64,000 nucleotides of DNA from Hymenobacter sp. DG25B (GTDB taxonomy: Bacteria > Bacteroidota > Bacteroidia > Cytophagales > Hymenobacteraceae), in NCBI RefSeq assembly GCF_000801315.1, contig NZ_CP010054.1, positions 434,001 through 498,000 of the forward strand, given 5' to 3'. The notes under the pieces are model-generated. The model ran no database searches, was not told the origin of the DNA, and was given only the letters and a program-made list of their open reading frames with translations. The stretch's first letter is position 1, and each line of letters opens with the position of its first letter. Positions 17,163 through 25,542 of this stretch are shown here, in pieces. A program made the position numbers and the translations under genes.

Positions 17163-19004
17163 ATGCGTAACGGGTTTATCAAGAGCGGCTGGCGCCGGAT
17201 GGTGGCATTGGCCATAGTTTGCGGGGGACTGGCTACAGCGCCCGTGCAAGCACAGGAAGTAGTAGGGGAGGCCGCTTTAGCGCGCGAATACGTGCGCAAG
17301 GGAGACTTTGCCAAGGCCGAGGTGCTGTTCAGTCAGCTGTCCGCTGATGCGCAGGTATCTCCCAATATTCTTCCCGAATACCTGCGCACCCTGCAGGAGC
17401 TGAAGCAGTTTAAGGAAGCCGAGAAACTGGCCAAAAAAGCCCAGCGAAAGCGCCCCAACGACCCCTTGGTAGGCCTGATGCTCGGTCGGGTGTATGAAAC
17501 CAGCGGCAACACCGCGGAAGCCAGCAAACAGTACGAGCGGGTAATAGCGGCGCTTAAGCCCGAGCAGGTATTGGCCGTAGCCTACAATTTTCAGGAGCGC
17601 AACCAGCTGGAGTGGGCCGAGAAAACCTATCTGCGCGGCCGGGAGCTGGCCCACAACGACACCGAGTATGCGCCCCAGCTGATTCAGCTGTATACCCGGC
17701 TGCCGCGCACCGAGCAGCTACTGGCCGAAACCCTGCACCTGCTGCAGCAGAATGAGCGCCAGTTGCCCTTTGTGCGCAACATGCTGCAGAACAGCCTGCG
17801 TGAAGAAAAGGACTTCGATGCCCTGCAGAAACTCCTGCTGACCAACGTGCAGCAGCACCCCGAGCAAAGCGTATACAGCGAGCTGCTGCTCTGGCTGTTT
17901 GTGCAGCGCAAAGACTTTACCGGCGCGCTGGTGCAGGCCCGCGCCCTCGACCGGCTGGCCCGCAGCGAAGGCAGCCGCGTGATGGACCTGGCCGATATTG
18001 CCCAGCAAAACAAAGACTACGAAACGGCCATTGAGGGCTACCAGTATATCATTCGGGAGTACCGCAACGGTCCGCTCTACACGGCGGCCCGCCAGCGCCT
18101 GCTGCAGGCCCGCGAAGACCAGGTGCGCAACACTTTCCCAGTCGACGTCACCAAAATCAAAGCTCTGCTCACGGAGTACCAGCAGCTACTGACGGAGCTG
18201 GGCCCCGGCTCGCCCGATAGGGGCGAGGTGCTGCGCAATATGGCCGAGCTGTACGCTTTTCAGCTCGATGACAAAGCCAAAGCCGCGGCCCTGCTGGAAG
18301 AAGCCATTGCCTCGCCCCGCGCCACCGCCGAAACCATTGACCAGGCCAAAATAACCCTGGCCGATTTGTACCTGCTGCGCGGGGAGCCCTGGGAAGCCAC
18401 CCTGCTGTATTCCCAGGTAGAAAAGTCGCACAAGGACTCCCCGCTGGGCTACGATGCCAAGCTGCGCAACGCCCGCCTGAGCTATTTCGCCGGCGACTTT
18501 AAGCTGGCCCAGAGCCACCTGGATATTCTGAAGGAAGCCACCAGCCGCGAAATTGCCAACGATGCCATGCAGCTCAGCCTGCTCATCTCCGATAATACCG
18601 CCATGGATACCGCCGGAGTAGCCCTGCGCGACTACGCCGCCACCGAGCTGCTGGTGTTCCAGAATAAAATACCCGAAGCCCTGCGTAGTCTGGATGCGCT
18701 GGTGCAGAAATACCCCGGCCACGCCCTCACCGATGAAGCCTGGTACTTGAAAGCCCAGCTGCAGCGCCGCACCGGCGACTACGCCGGGGCCATCACCACC
18801 CTCACGCGCATCACCGCCAACCCCAAGTACGACGTGCTCAGCGACGACGCGCTGTTTCTGGCGGCCACCATTCAGGAAGAGAACCTGAACGACAAGGAGA
18901 AAGCCCAGGAGCTGTATAACCAAGTGCTGGCCAAATATCCGGGCAGCATTTACACCGCCGAGGCCCGCAAGCGCTTCCGCAAGCTGCGCGGCGACAATCT
19001 GTAA
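17163..19004 (+). CDS. Secreted tetratricopeptide repeat protein
   Basis: 613 residues from ATG 17163 (MRNGFIKSGWRR); a frame-open ATG at 17118 would add 15 residues before the basic n-region and is less likely. Signal peptide: basic start, hydrophobic MVALAIVCGGLATAP, cleavage near VQAQEV. The rest is a continuous array of TPR/helical hairpins (EYVRKGDFAKAEVLFSQL, ALEEAIASPRATAE, AITTLTRITANPKYDV, AQELYNQVLAKYPGSIYTAEA). Such proteins act as scaffolds in periplasmic or outer-membrane complexes; the partner is not evident. Related in position to the ppiD string. Confidence 0.85.
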   Translation: MRNGFIKSGWRRMVALAIVCGGLATAPVQAQEVVGEAALAREYVRKGDFAKAEVLFSQLSADAQVSPNILPEYLRTLQELKQFKEAEKLAKKAQRKRPNDPLVGLMLGRVYETSGNTAEASKQYERVIAALKPEQVLAVAYNFQERNQLEWAEKTYLRGRELAHNDTEYAPQLIQLYTRLPRTEQLLAETLHLLQQNERQLPFVRNMLQNSLREEKDFDALQKLLLTNVQQHPEQSVYSELLLWLFVQRKDFTGALVQARALDRLARSEGSRVMDLADIAQQNKDYETAIEGYQYIIREYRNGPLYTAARQRLLQAREDQVRNTFPVDVTKIKALLTEYQQLLTELGPGSPDRGEVLRNMAELYAFQLDDKAKAAALLEEAIASPRATAETIDQAKITLADLYLLRGEPWEATLLYSQVEKSHKDSPLGYDAKLRNARLSYFAGDFKLAQSHLDILKEATSREIANDAMQLSLLISDNTAMDTAGVALRDYAATELLVFQNKIPEALRSLDALVQKYPGHALTDEAWYLKAQLQRRTGDYAGAITTLTRITANPKYDVLSDDALFLAATIQEENLNDKEKAQELYNQVLAKYPGSIYTAEARKRFRKLRGDNL

Positions 19005-19013
19005 GCCCTCTGC

Positions 19014-19127
19014 CTAGCGGAAGAACAGGAACATCAAGGCCAGCGACAGCAGGAAGCCCAGGTACATCAGCCCATCGGAGAGAATATATTGGCGATACTT
19101 TTGGTAAAAAGTGCGCAGTCTTTTCAT
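19014..19127 (-). CDS. 37-residue single-helix membrane microprotein
   Basis: ATG at 19127, TAG at 19014-19016. The product starts with a basic MKRLRTFYQKYRQYI segment and ends in one hydrophobic helix (LMYLGFLLSLALMFLFF) and Arg. Codons are GC-rich in third position like the neighbours, and positively charged residues sit on one side of the helix. It is convergent with the TPR gene, leaving only 9 bases between the two stop codons. No family recognised. Support is composition and layout only. Confidence 0.55.
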   Translation of the reverse strand: MKRLRTFYQKYRQYILSDGLMYLGFLLSLALMFLFFR

Positions 19128-19218
19128 GTGGCTGAAAGCAAGGCAGAAGGCGCGCAAAAATACGCAATAATGAGCCGTTAGCTAGGTTAGGCGTGGCGGC
19201 GGGCTGCGGTTTTCTTCT

Positions 19219-19226
19219 TACTTTTG
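19219..19226 (+). promoter_or_regulatory. Putative -7 promoter box TACTTTTG for recJ
   Basis: Perfect TAnnTTTG match 36 bases before the recJ ATG. Confidence 0.5.
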
Positions 19227-19262
19227 AAGATAGCGCGCCCGTTGGGCAGCATCTCCCCAGTT

Positions 19263-20987
19263 ATGCAAAAACGATGGATCCGGAAGCCTGCGCCCGACCC
19301 TGAAAAGGTCCGGCACCTGGCCGACGCCTTGCGCGTCAATCCTTCCATTGTGGCCCTGCTGTGCCAGCGCGACGTCTGCACCTTTGAGGAAGCCCGCGCA
19401 TACTTCCGCCCCTCCCTGGAGGAACTGCCCGACCCCTTGCTGATGCGCGACATGGACCGTGCCGTAACCCGCCTGCAGCACGCCCTGCACGCCGGGGAAA
19501 AAGTACTGGTGTTCGGCGACTACGACGTGGACGGGACTACCTCTGTGGCCGTGGTGTATGCCTATCTGCACGCCTTTTTCGGGTCGGAGCGCATCGACTA
19601 CTACATTCCGGACCGCTACAAAGAAGGTTACGGCATTTCGGACGCCGGCATTGACTTTGCCGCTGACAACGGCTACGCCCTGATTATTGCGCTGGACTGC
19701 GGCGTGAAGGCCGTGGATAAAATAGCCTACGCCAATACCAAGGGCGTTGATTTTATCATTTGCGACCACCACTTACCTGGTGATGAGCTGCCGGCGGCCA
19801 TAGCTGTGCTGGACCCCAAGCGCGCCGACTGCCCGTATCCGTTTAAGGAGCTTTCCGGCTGTGGCGTGGGCTTTAAGCTGATGCAGGCTTTCTGCCAGCA
19901 CCTGGGTCAGGACGAGGCCCCGCTGCACGAGCTGCTGGACTTATTATCGGTGAGTATTGCGGCGGATATCGTGCCCATTACCGGCGAGAACCGCACGCTG
20001 GCTTACCACGGCCTGCGCCTGCTCAACGACGCCGCGCACCCCCAGCGCCCGGGCCTCGATGCCCTGCGGGACCTGGCCGGGCTGCGGGAAAGCAAGCTCA
20101 ACATAAGCAGCCTGGTCTTTGGCTTCTCGCCCCGCATTAACGCGGCCGGCCGCATGGGCGACGCCAAGCGTGCGGTTTCTATGCTGCTGGCCCAGAGCAA
20201 GGAAGAAGCCTTTGAAAAGGCCAGTGTAGTAGACAAAACCAACCAGGACCGCCGCGGCTTCGATACGCGCATCACCAAGGAAGCTCTGGACATGATTGAG
20301 GCCGACGCCAGCATGCTCACGGCCCGCTCCACGGTGCTCTACAACGAAACCTGGCACAAGGGCGTCATCGGTATTGTAGCGTCCCGCTGCCTCGATAAGT
20401 ATTACCGGCCCACCATCATCCTCACCGAAAGCAACGGCAAAGCCACCGGCTCGGCCCGCTCCGTAATGGGGTTTGATGTGCACCAGGCCATTCTGGAATG
20501 CGCCGATTTGCTGGACCAGTTTGGTGGGCACATGTACGCGGCCGGCCTCACGCTGCCGGTAGAAAACGTGCCCGCTTTCCAGCGGCGCTTTGAGGAAGTA
20601 GTGTCGGCGCGCATTACGGATGAGCAGCTGATTCCGGCGGTAGAAATTGATGGGGAATTGGCCCTGAGCGACATCACCATGAGCTTCTACAAGCTGCTCT
20701 GCCAGATGGAGCCCTTCGGTCCCGGCAATGCCAATCCCACCTTCGTTTCGCACGGCGTACACGCCCAGCCCGACTCCGCGCGGATTGTGGGCACTTCGCA
20801 CCTGAAAATTGTGCTCACGCAGGATGGCCACCACAGCGTAGATGCCATTGGCTTTGGCCTGGGCGACTTCCTGCCCCAGATACAAGAGGGCCGCCCGTTC
20901 AGCGTGTGCTATACGGTGGAGCTGAACGAGTACCGCGGCGTAAAAACTCTGCAGCTGCGCCTGAAAGATTTGCGCTGGGAAGAGTAG
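19263..20987 (+). CDS. recJ: Single-stranded-DNA-specific exonuclease RecJ
   Basis: 574 residues from ATG 19263. RecJ degrades single-stranded DNA 5' to 3' in RecF-pathway recombination and repair. DHH-family motifs are intact: VFGDYDVDGTTS near residue 80 (motif I), LDCGVKAVD near 142, ICDHHLPGD near 168 (motif III, the DHH) and FGFSPRINAAGRMG near 290 (motif IV region). The DHHA1 domain with WHKGVIGIVASR and GSARSVMGFDVHQA, including FGGHMYAAGL, is present. A TTG start 13 codons upstream overlaps the promoter box and is rejected. Confidence 0.96.
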   Translation: MQKRWIRKPAPDPEKVRHLADALRVNPSIVALLCQRDVCTFEEARAYFRPSLEELPDPLLMRDMDRAVTRLQHALHAGEKVLVFGDYDVDGTTSVAVVYAYLHAFFGSERIDYYIPDRYKEGYGISDAGIDFAADNGYALIIALDCGVKAVDKIAYANTKGVDFIICDHHLPGDELPAAIAVLDPKRADCPYPFKELSGCGVGFKLMQAFCQHLGQDEAPLHELLDLLSVSIAADIVPITGENRTLAYHGLRLLNDAAHPQRPGLDALRDLAGLRESKLNISSLVFGFSPRINAAGRMGDAKRAVSMLLAQSKEEAFEKASVVDKTNQDRRGFDTRITKEALDMIEADASMLTARSTVLYNETWHKGVIGIVASRCLDKYYRPTIILTESNGKATGSARSVMGFDVHQAILECADLLDQFGGHMYAAGLTLPVENVPAFQRRFEEVVSARITDEQLIPAVEIDGELALSDITMSFYKLLCQMEPFGPGNANPTFVSHGVHAQPDSARIVGTSHLKIVLTQDGHHSVDAIGFGLGDFLPQIQEGRPFSVCYTVELNEYRGVKTLQLRLKDLRWEE

Positions 20988-21105
20988 AACTTGCGTCTCT
21001 ATCTTTTTCGATTGTTAATGCCACTTGCGCGGTTTTACCGAGCAAAAGTTTGAACTATATGGTTGTATTAGTACGCATTGAAGTCAAAAAATAAATTATT
21101 AAATA

Positions 21106-21513
21106 GTGAAAATAGCATCATCTAAATCTGCCTGGTTTATAGCCACTTCAATTCTTTTTTTAATGCTTATATTGGTTTTTATAGATGATAATATAAACAA
21201 TTTCACACTATCAATAATAATATTATTTTCTATGTTTGGTCTTCTTTATACTTCATTGTATTTTTCTGTAATTGTTCTAACAGACAATGAATTATTTATA
21301 AGGTACCCAATGATGCCATTGAAAAGGGAGGTTTATTATAATTTACATGATATAAATGATGTAAAAATTGTTTATGCTAAATTATTTACACTTCAAATAA
21401 CTCTTAACAACCAATGTGTAAAGAAGTATTTTATCTTACCGCTTTCTTCAAATAAGCTTGAGGCTTTTATTTTCACTTTAAGAGAAAGTGGTATAGAAAC
21501 AAGGGTGTATTAA
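21106..21513 (+). CDS. AT-rich two-helix membrane protein, possibly acquired
   Basis: 135 residues from GTG 21106. Two hydrophobic helices (residues about 9-26 and 33-57) are followed by a soluble beta-rich half (LTDNELFIRYPMMPLKREVYY, LHDINDVKIVYAKLFTLQI) whose order resembles bacterial PH-like (YcxB/bPH) domains: a two-helix anchor plus a small beta-sandwich. That family call is tentative. Two lines I counted are 28 and 18 percent GC, in a neighbourhood near 60 percent, and codons end mainly in A or T. The flanking spacers (21000-21105, 21514-21624) are also AT-rich. No mobile-element ends seen. Confidence 0.65.
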   Translation: MKIASSKSAWFIATSILFLMLILVFIDDNINNFTLSIIILFSMFGLLYTSLYFSVIVLTDNELFIRYPMMPLKREVYYNLHDINDVKIVYAKLFTLQITLNNQCVKKYFILPLSSNKLEAFIFTLRESGIETRVY

Positions 21514-21624
21514 TTTATAAAAAAATATTTGTAATTAAAATTAATATTGCATGTATAAATTATTAATGTGATTAACATGCTAAATAGTGAATAGATAATT
21601 AATTGACAACCCTGTCTACCTACC

Positions 21625-23466
21625 ATGAGAAAAGGATACGCATTGCTGGCCCTCGGGCTTAGCCTGAGTGGAGTAGTACAGGCCCAGCAAGCCCCGGCGG
21701 GCTATCAGATTGGGGTGAACCTGCAGCAGGTAGAAAACGACCGGATAAAGATTGTGGTGAAAACTCCGCCTGTGCGCGAGGGCAAAGCCACCTACGTGAT
21801 GCCCAGTGTGGTGCCCGGCTCCTACTCCAAGAAGGACTACGGACGTTTTATCACGGGTTTTCAGGCCTATGATGCCAAAGGCCGCAAGCTGAAAAGCAGC
21901 CGCGACGGCAACAACGTCTACATCATTGACAAAGCCCGCACCCTGGACCGCATCGAGTACCTGGTAGACGACACCTGGGACTCGAAAGACAACAGCAACT
22001 TCATTTTCCAGCCCGGCGGCACCAACATTGATGCCGGCCGCAACTTCGTGCTCAACCACTACGGGCTGTATGGCTATCTGGAAGGCTACAAAATGCTGCC
22101 CTACCAGGTAACCATTGCAAAGCCCGCCGAACTGTATGGCGCCACCTCCCTTACCCGGCAGCCCGCCTCGCCCACCCAGGATGTATTTACGGCCAGCAGC
22201 TACGTGAGCCTGGCCGATGCCCCCATTATGTACAGCCGCCCCGATACGGCCAGTTTCATAACCGGGGGCGCCCGCATTTCGGTGTCTGTCTTCTCCGAAA
22301 CGGGCCTGGTAAAAGCCGCGGAAGTACGGCAGGCCATGCAGCCCATGGCTGAGGCCCTGGCCAAATTCTTTGGCCGCATGCCCGTTCCTGCCTACCACTT
22401 TATCATGTACTTCCCGGCGTTTTCCTCGCCGGTAGTCAATAAGCAGGGTGGGTTTGGAGCCATGGAGCACTCGTACTCCTCGGTATACTTCCTGCCCGAA
22501 ATAGCCGATGCCGAGCGCACCCGCTCCCTTATCCGGGAAGTAGCCTCCCACGAGTTTCTGCACATTCTGACCCCGCTGAACATGCACAGCCGGGAGATAG
22601 GGGAGTTCGATTTCCGCAACCCCCAAATGTCGCAGCATTTGTGGCTGTATGAGGGCGTAACGGAGTACTTTGCGCACCTGGTGCAGCTGCAGGGCGGCCT
22701 CACGCAGGAAGAGGATTTCCGCAAGGAGATGAAGAGCAAGATTGAGCAGGCCCAGAAGTACGGCGACGTCTCGTTTACCGTGATGAGCCGCCAGATTCTG
22801 GAAAACACCTACAAAGACATGTACGAGAACGTCTACAAGAAAGGCGCGCTCATTGGTTTTCTGCTCGATATCCGCATTCAGGAGCTCACCCAGGGCCGCC
22901 TCACGCTGCGCGACGTGCTGTTGCAGCTGGCAAAGAAGTACGGCCCCGAGCGCCCCTTTGAAGACGACCAGCTGATAGGTGAAATCGTGGCCCTCACGCA
23001 CCCCGACGTACGCCAGTTCTTCACCGATTACGTGCAGGGCAGCCAGCCCCTGCCGCTCAGCGAGTACTTTGAAAAAATAGGCTGGCGCTACGCCCCCAAA
23101 GCCCGCGTGCTGGTAAAGGCCTTCGGCGAGTTGGGCTTTAAGTATGACCAGGACAAGCAGGAGTTTATTGTGGCCCAGACCCGCGCCGAGCGCAACGGCT
23201 TCGGCCTGCAGAACGACGATGTAATTCTGCAGGTGAATGGCACGCCCCTCTCCATAGAAAATGCCGAGAAGCTCCTCCGGCCGTTGGTGGAGCCTGCCAC
23301 CGACGGCAAAGTGCGCATTACCTACCGCCGCGGCAGTACGCAGCAGCAGGTAGAAGCTGCCCCGCAGGAGTTGGAAGCCGAGATGAAGAACCTGGTAGAG
23401 CCCTTATCCACCCCCACGCCGGCGCAGCGGGCCCTGCACGACCAGGTACTGCGCACCCGCGCCTAG
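21625..23466 (+). CDS. M61 family metallopeptidase with C-terminal PDZ domain
   Basis: 613 residues. Signal peptide at 1-21 (cleavage near VVQAQQ). An N-terminal beta domain of the M61 glycyl-aminopeptidase type precedes the catalytic domain with zinc motif HEFLH at 309-313, third ligand Glu343 in LYEGVTEYF, and substrate-binding GAMEH at 278-282. A PDZ domain occupies residues about 500-600 (FGLQNDDVILQVNGTPL). Expected to act in the periplasm or outside the cell on peptides with small N-terminal residues. Confidence 0.93.
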   Translation: MRKGYALLALGLSLSGVVQAQQAPAGYQIGVNLQQVENDRIKIVVKTPPVREGKATYVMPSVVPGSYSKKDYGRFITGFQAYDAKGRKLKSSRDGNNVYIIDKARTLDRIEYLVDDTWDSKDNSNFIFQPGGTNIDAGRNFVLNHYGLYGYLEGYKMLPYQVTIAKPAELYGATSLTRQPASPTQDVFTASSYVSLADAPIMYSRPDTASFITGGARISVSVFSETGLVKAAEVRQAMQPMAEALAKFFGRMPVPAYHFIMYFPAFSSPVVNKQGGFGAMEHSYSSVYFLPEIADAERTRSLIREVASHEFLHILTPLNMHSREIGEFDFRNPQMSQHLWLYEGVTEYFAHLVQLQGGLTQEEDFRKEMKSKIEQAQKYGDVSFTVMSRQILENTYKDMYENVYKKGALIGFLLDIRIQELTQGRLTLRDVLLQLAKKYGPERPFEDDQLIGEIVALTHPDVRQFFTDYVQGSQPLPLSEYFEKIGWRYAPKARVLVKAFGELGFKYDQDKQEFIVAQTRAERNGFGLQNDDVILQVNGTPLSIENAEKLLRPLVEPATDGKVRITYRRGSTQQQVEAAPQELEAEMKNLVEPLSTPTPAQRALHDQVLRTRA

Positions 23467-23507
23467 CTGCCGGGGCGGCGGTAAAGGCAGCGCGGCCAGC
23501 GCGCCGC

Positions 23508-24221
23508 CTATTTACCCAGACTCAGGGGTAGCAGGTAGCCCACCTGCAGCATAAAGGCGTCGTTGAATGCCTTGGGCTCGTTGTCGATATCTTTGGTGTC
23601 AATCAGGGAGTTAAAGCCGCGGTTGTAGCGCAGGCCAATGCTGAGGCCGCTTTCGGTCTGGTAGCCCAGGCCGGCCACCGCGCCCAGGTCGGCACTGGCC
23701 AGGTCCGATTTACTGTCGCCGGTATCCTTCTCCACCCGGTCTTTCTGGCCGTTGTTATACTTGGTCGTGATTTCCGTATCGGAACTGGAGCGGGCCAGGT
23801 AACCGAACTGGGGACCCAACTCAAAGAACAGGCCGCCGGTGTTGATCTTGCCCAGCACCAGCACGTCAATATAAGTCAGCACCCGGGTTTGCTCGAACGA
23901 GTATTTGTCTACACCCTCGGCGAGGCCCGATTTCTGCTCCGTTTCCAGCTGATAGCCGCGGCGGTTTAGCAGCACTTCGGGCTGCACGGAGAAGAACCCA
24001 TCGCTCGAAACCGGAATCTGAAGGAATAATCCCGCGTTAAAGCCCAGCTTGCGCTGGTCCTGGCTGGTATTGTAGTTGGGGCCGGCAATCTGCTCCACGT
24101 CATTGCCGGCCAGCTTCGCGTAAGTGGCCCCGGCTTTCACGCCCAGGCGCATACCTGCCGGATCTTGGGCCTGCGCCGTGGCTGCGCCCAGCACAAGCAG
24201 AAAGGTTAGGATCTTTTTCAT
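23508..24221 (-). CDS. Outer-membrane beta-barrel (porin-family) protein
   Basis: 237 residues from ATG 24221; signal peptide MKKILTFLLVLGAATAQA cut before QDPAG. The mature chain is an 8-stranded OmpA-like/OMP_b-brl_2 barrel, opening with LGVKAGATYAKLAG and ending QVGYLLPLSLGK, with repeated short amphipathic strands such as NAGLFLQIPVS, FFSVQPEVLLNRRGY and GLSIGLRYNRGF. This barrel is very common in Bacteroidota. Function unknown. Convergent with the M61 gene. Confidence 0.85.
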   Translation of the reverse strand: MKKILTFLLVLGAATAQAQDPAGMRLGVKAGATYAKLAGNDVEQIAGPNYNTSQDQRKLGFNAGLFLQIPVSSDGFFSVQPEVLLNRRGYQLETEQKSGLAEGVDKYSFEQTRVLTYIDVLVLGKINTGGLFFELGPQFGYLARSSSDTEITTKYNNGQKDRVEKDTGDSKSDLASADLGAVAGLGYQTESGLSIGLRYNRGFNSLIDTKDIDNEPKAFNDAFMLQVGYLLPLSLGK

Positions 24222-24680
24222 ATACCGTTTATAATGGGTATGATACAGCACTAGAAACCCTGCGTTACAAGTAGGCAGAGAAAGCAGAAAAATCAGGCCG
24301 GGGTATGAAAGCGTGCGGGTAGGTGTAAAAGGAAAGGCCGGTTTCCTAGCGGGGTTGCTGCTTCCGATACCCCGGCTAAAGCAGCGTAGAAACCGGGTAT
24401 TGGCCGAATGATAGATTTTACATTGGAGTAATTTTTATTCCGAAACACCCCGCCATGCAGGGTCTTTCGGCAACCCAGGTATCTATTACTATAATGTAAA
24501 TGACTGCTAATTACTTAGTTAATATACGCTCCGGACTGCCAGAGGGAATTGACCACTATCACGCACGCAAATGATAAAAATCAATATTAGGCTGACCTGG
24601 GAAACGGCAGATAACCCCGGCGGGCGGATCTACGTCCTGCTTTCACCCGCGGGCTGCTACGGCTACCCGTTCGGCTTTGC
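24222..24680. other. 459-bp intergenic region upstream of lptB
   Basis: The region holds the divergent promoters of the barrel gene and lptB. Bases about 24415-24600 are markedly AT-richer than the flanks. An imperfect inverted repeat occurs near 24338-24400 (CCGGTTTC with GAAACCGG, and AGCGGGGT with ACCCCGGCT inside it). No coding frame or RNA gene recognised. Confidence 0.4.
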
Positions 24681-24688
24681 TACCTTTG
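24681..24688 (+). promoter_or_regulatory. Putative -7 promoter box TACCTTTG immediately before lptB
   Basis: Exact TAnnTTTG match ending 6 bases before the ATG at 24695. Transcription normally starts about 5-7 bases after this box, so the lptB message would have almost no leader. Confidence 0.55.
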
Positions 24689-24694
24689 CTTCCG

Positions 24695-25426
24695 ATGATT
24701 CTGAAAGCTGAACACCTGATCAAGAAATACAAGTCGCGCACGGTGGTTAACGACATGAGCGTGACGGTGGGCCAGGGCGAAATCGTCGGGCTGCTGGGGC
24801 CCAACGGCGCCGGTAAAACCACCTGCTTTTACATGATTGTGGGCATGGTGAAGCCCAATGAAGGCCACATCTACCTCGACGACGAAGAAATCACCAATCT
24901 GCCCATGTTTCAGCGGGCACGGCGGGGCGTGGGCTACCTGGCGCAGGAAGCCTCCGTGTTCCGGGACCTGACCGTGGAGGAGAATATTCTCTCCGTGCTG
25001 GAAATGACCAAGCTTTCCCGGCAGGAGCAGCTGGATAAAGTGGAAGAATTGCTGAACGAATTCAGCCTCACGCACGTGCGCAAAAACCTGGGCCGGGTGC
25101 TGAGCGGCGGCGAGCGGCGGCGCACCGAAATAGCCCGGGCCCTGGCCGTAAACCCCAAATTTGTGCTGCTGGATGAGCCCTTTGCCGGCGTAGACCCCAT
25201 TGCCGTGGAAGAAATCCAGGGCATCGTGGCCAAGCTCAAGCACAAGAACATCGGCATCCTCATCACCGACCACAACGTGAATGAAACGCTCAGCATCGTG
25301 GATCGGGCATATCTGCTGTTTGAAGGCAAGCTGCTGAAGGCCGGTACCGCCGAGGAGCTGGCCGCCGATGAAACCGTGCGCCGCGTGTACCTGGGCAAGC
25401 ATTTCGAATACAAGCGCAAAATTTAA
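24695..25426 (+). CDS. lptB: LPS export ABC transporter ATP-binding protein LptB
   Basis: 243 residues. The ATPase that powers lipopolysaccharide extraction by LptFG. Walker [10 protein letters not shown] at residues 38-46, Q-loop in YLAQEASVF, signature [15 protein letters not shown] near 138, Walker [12 protein letters not shown] near 160 and switch His in ITDHNV near 195. The ERRR and FAGVDP wording is specific to LptB among ABC ATPases. ATG at 24695 is chosen over an in-frame alternative at 24677, which would be inside the promoter. Confidence 0.95.
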   Translation: MILKAEHLIKKYKSRTVVNDMSVTVGQGEIVGLLGPNGAGKTTCFYMIVGMVKPNEGHIYLDDEEITNLPMFQRARRGVGYLAQEASVFRDLTVEENILSVLEMTKLSRQEQLDKVEELLNEFSLTHVRKNLGRVLSGGERRRTEIARALAVNPKFVLLDEPFAGVDPIAVEEIQGIVAKLKHKNIGILITDHNVNETLSIVDRAYLLFEGKLLKAGTAEELAADETVRRVYLGKHFEYKRKI

Positions 25427-25542
25427 CCAGGCCGACTATCGAAAAGGGGTAGGAGAGCAGAGACCAGTCGGAAAAGTGGCTGTTTCCATCTGAAACGGTA
25501 ACTTTCTGGCGGTGGTGTGGGTAAAATGGCCACCAAATAGGC

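Noticed and set aside
21616..23001. 461-residue antisense open frame
   Set aside because: Covers the M61 peptidase on the other strand and is His/Gly/Val-rich nonsense.
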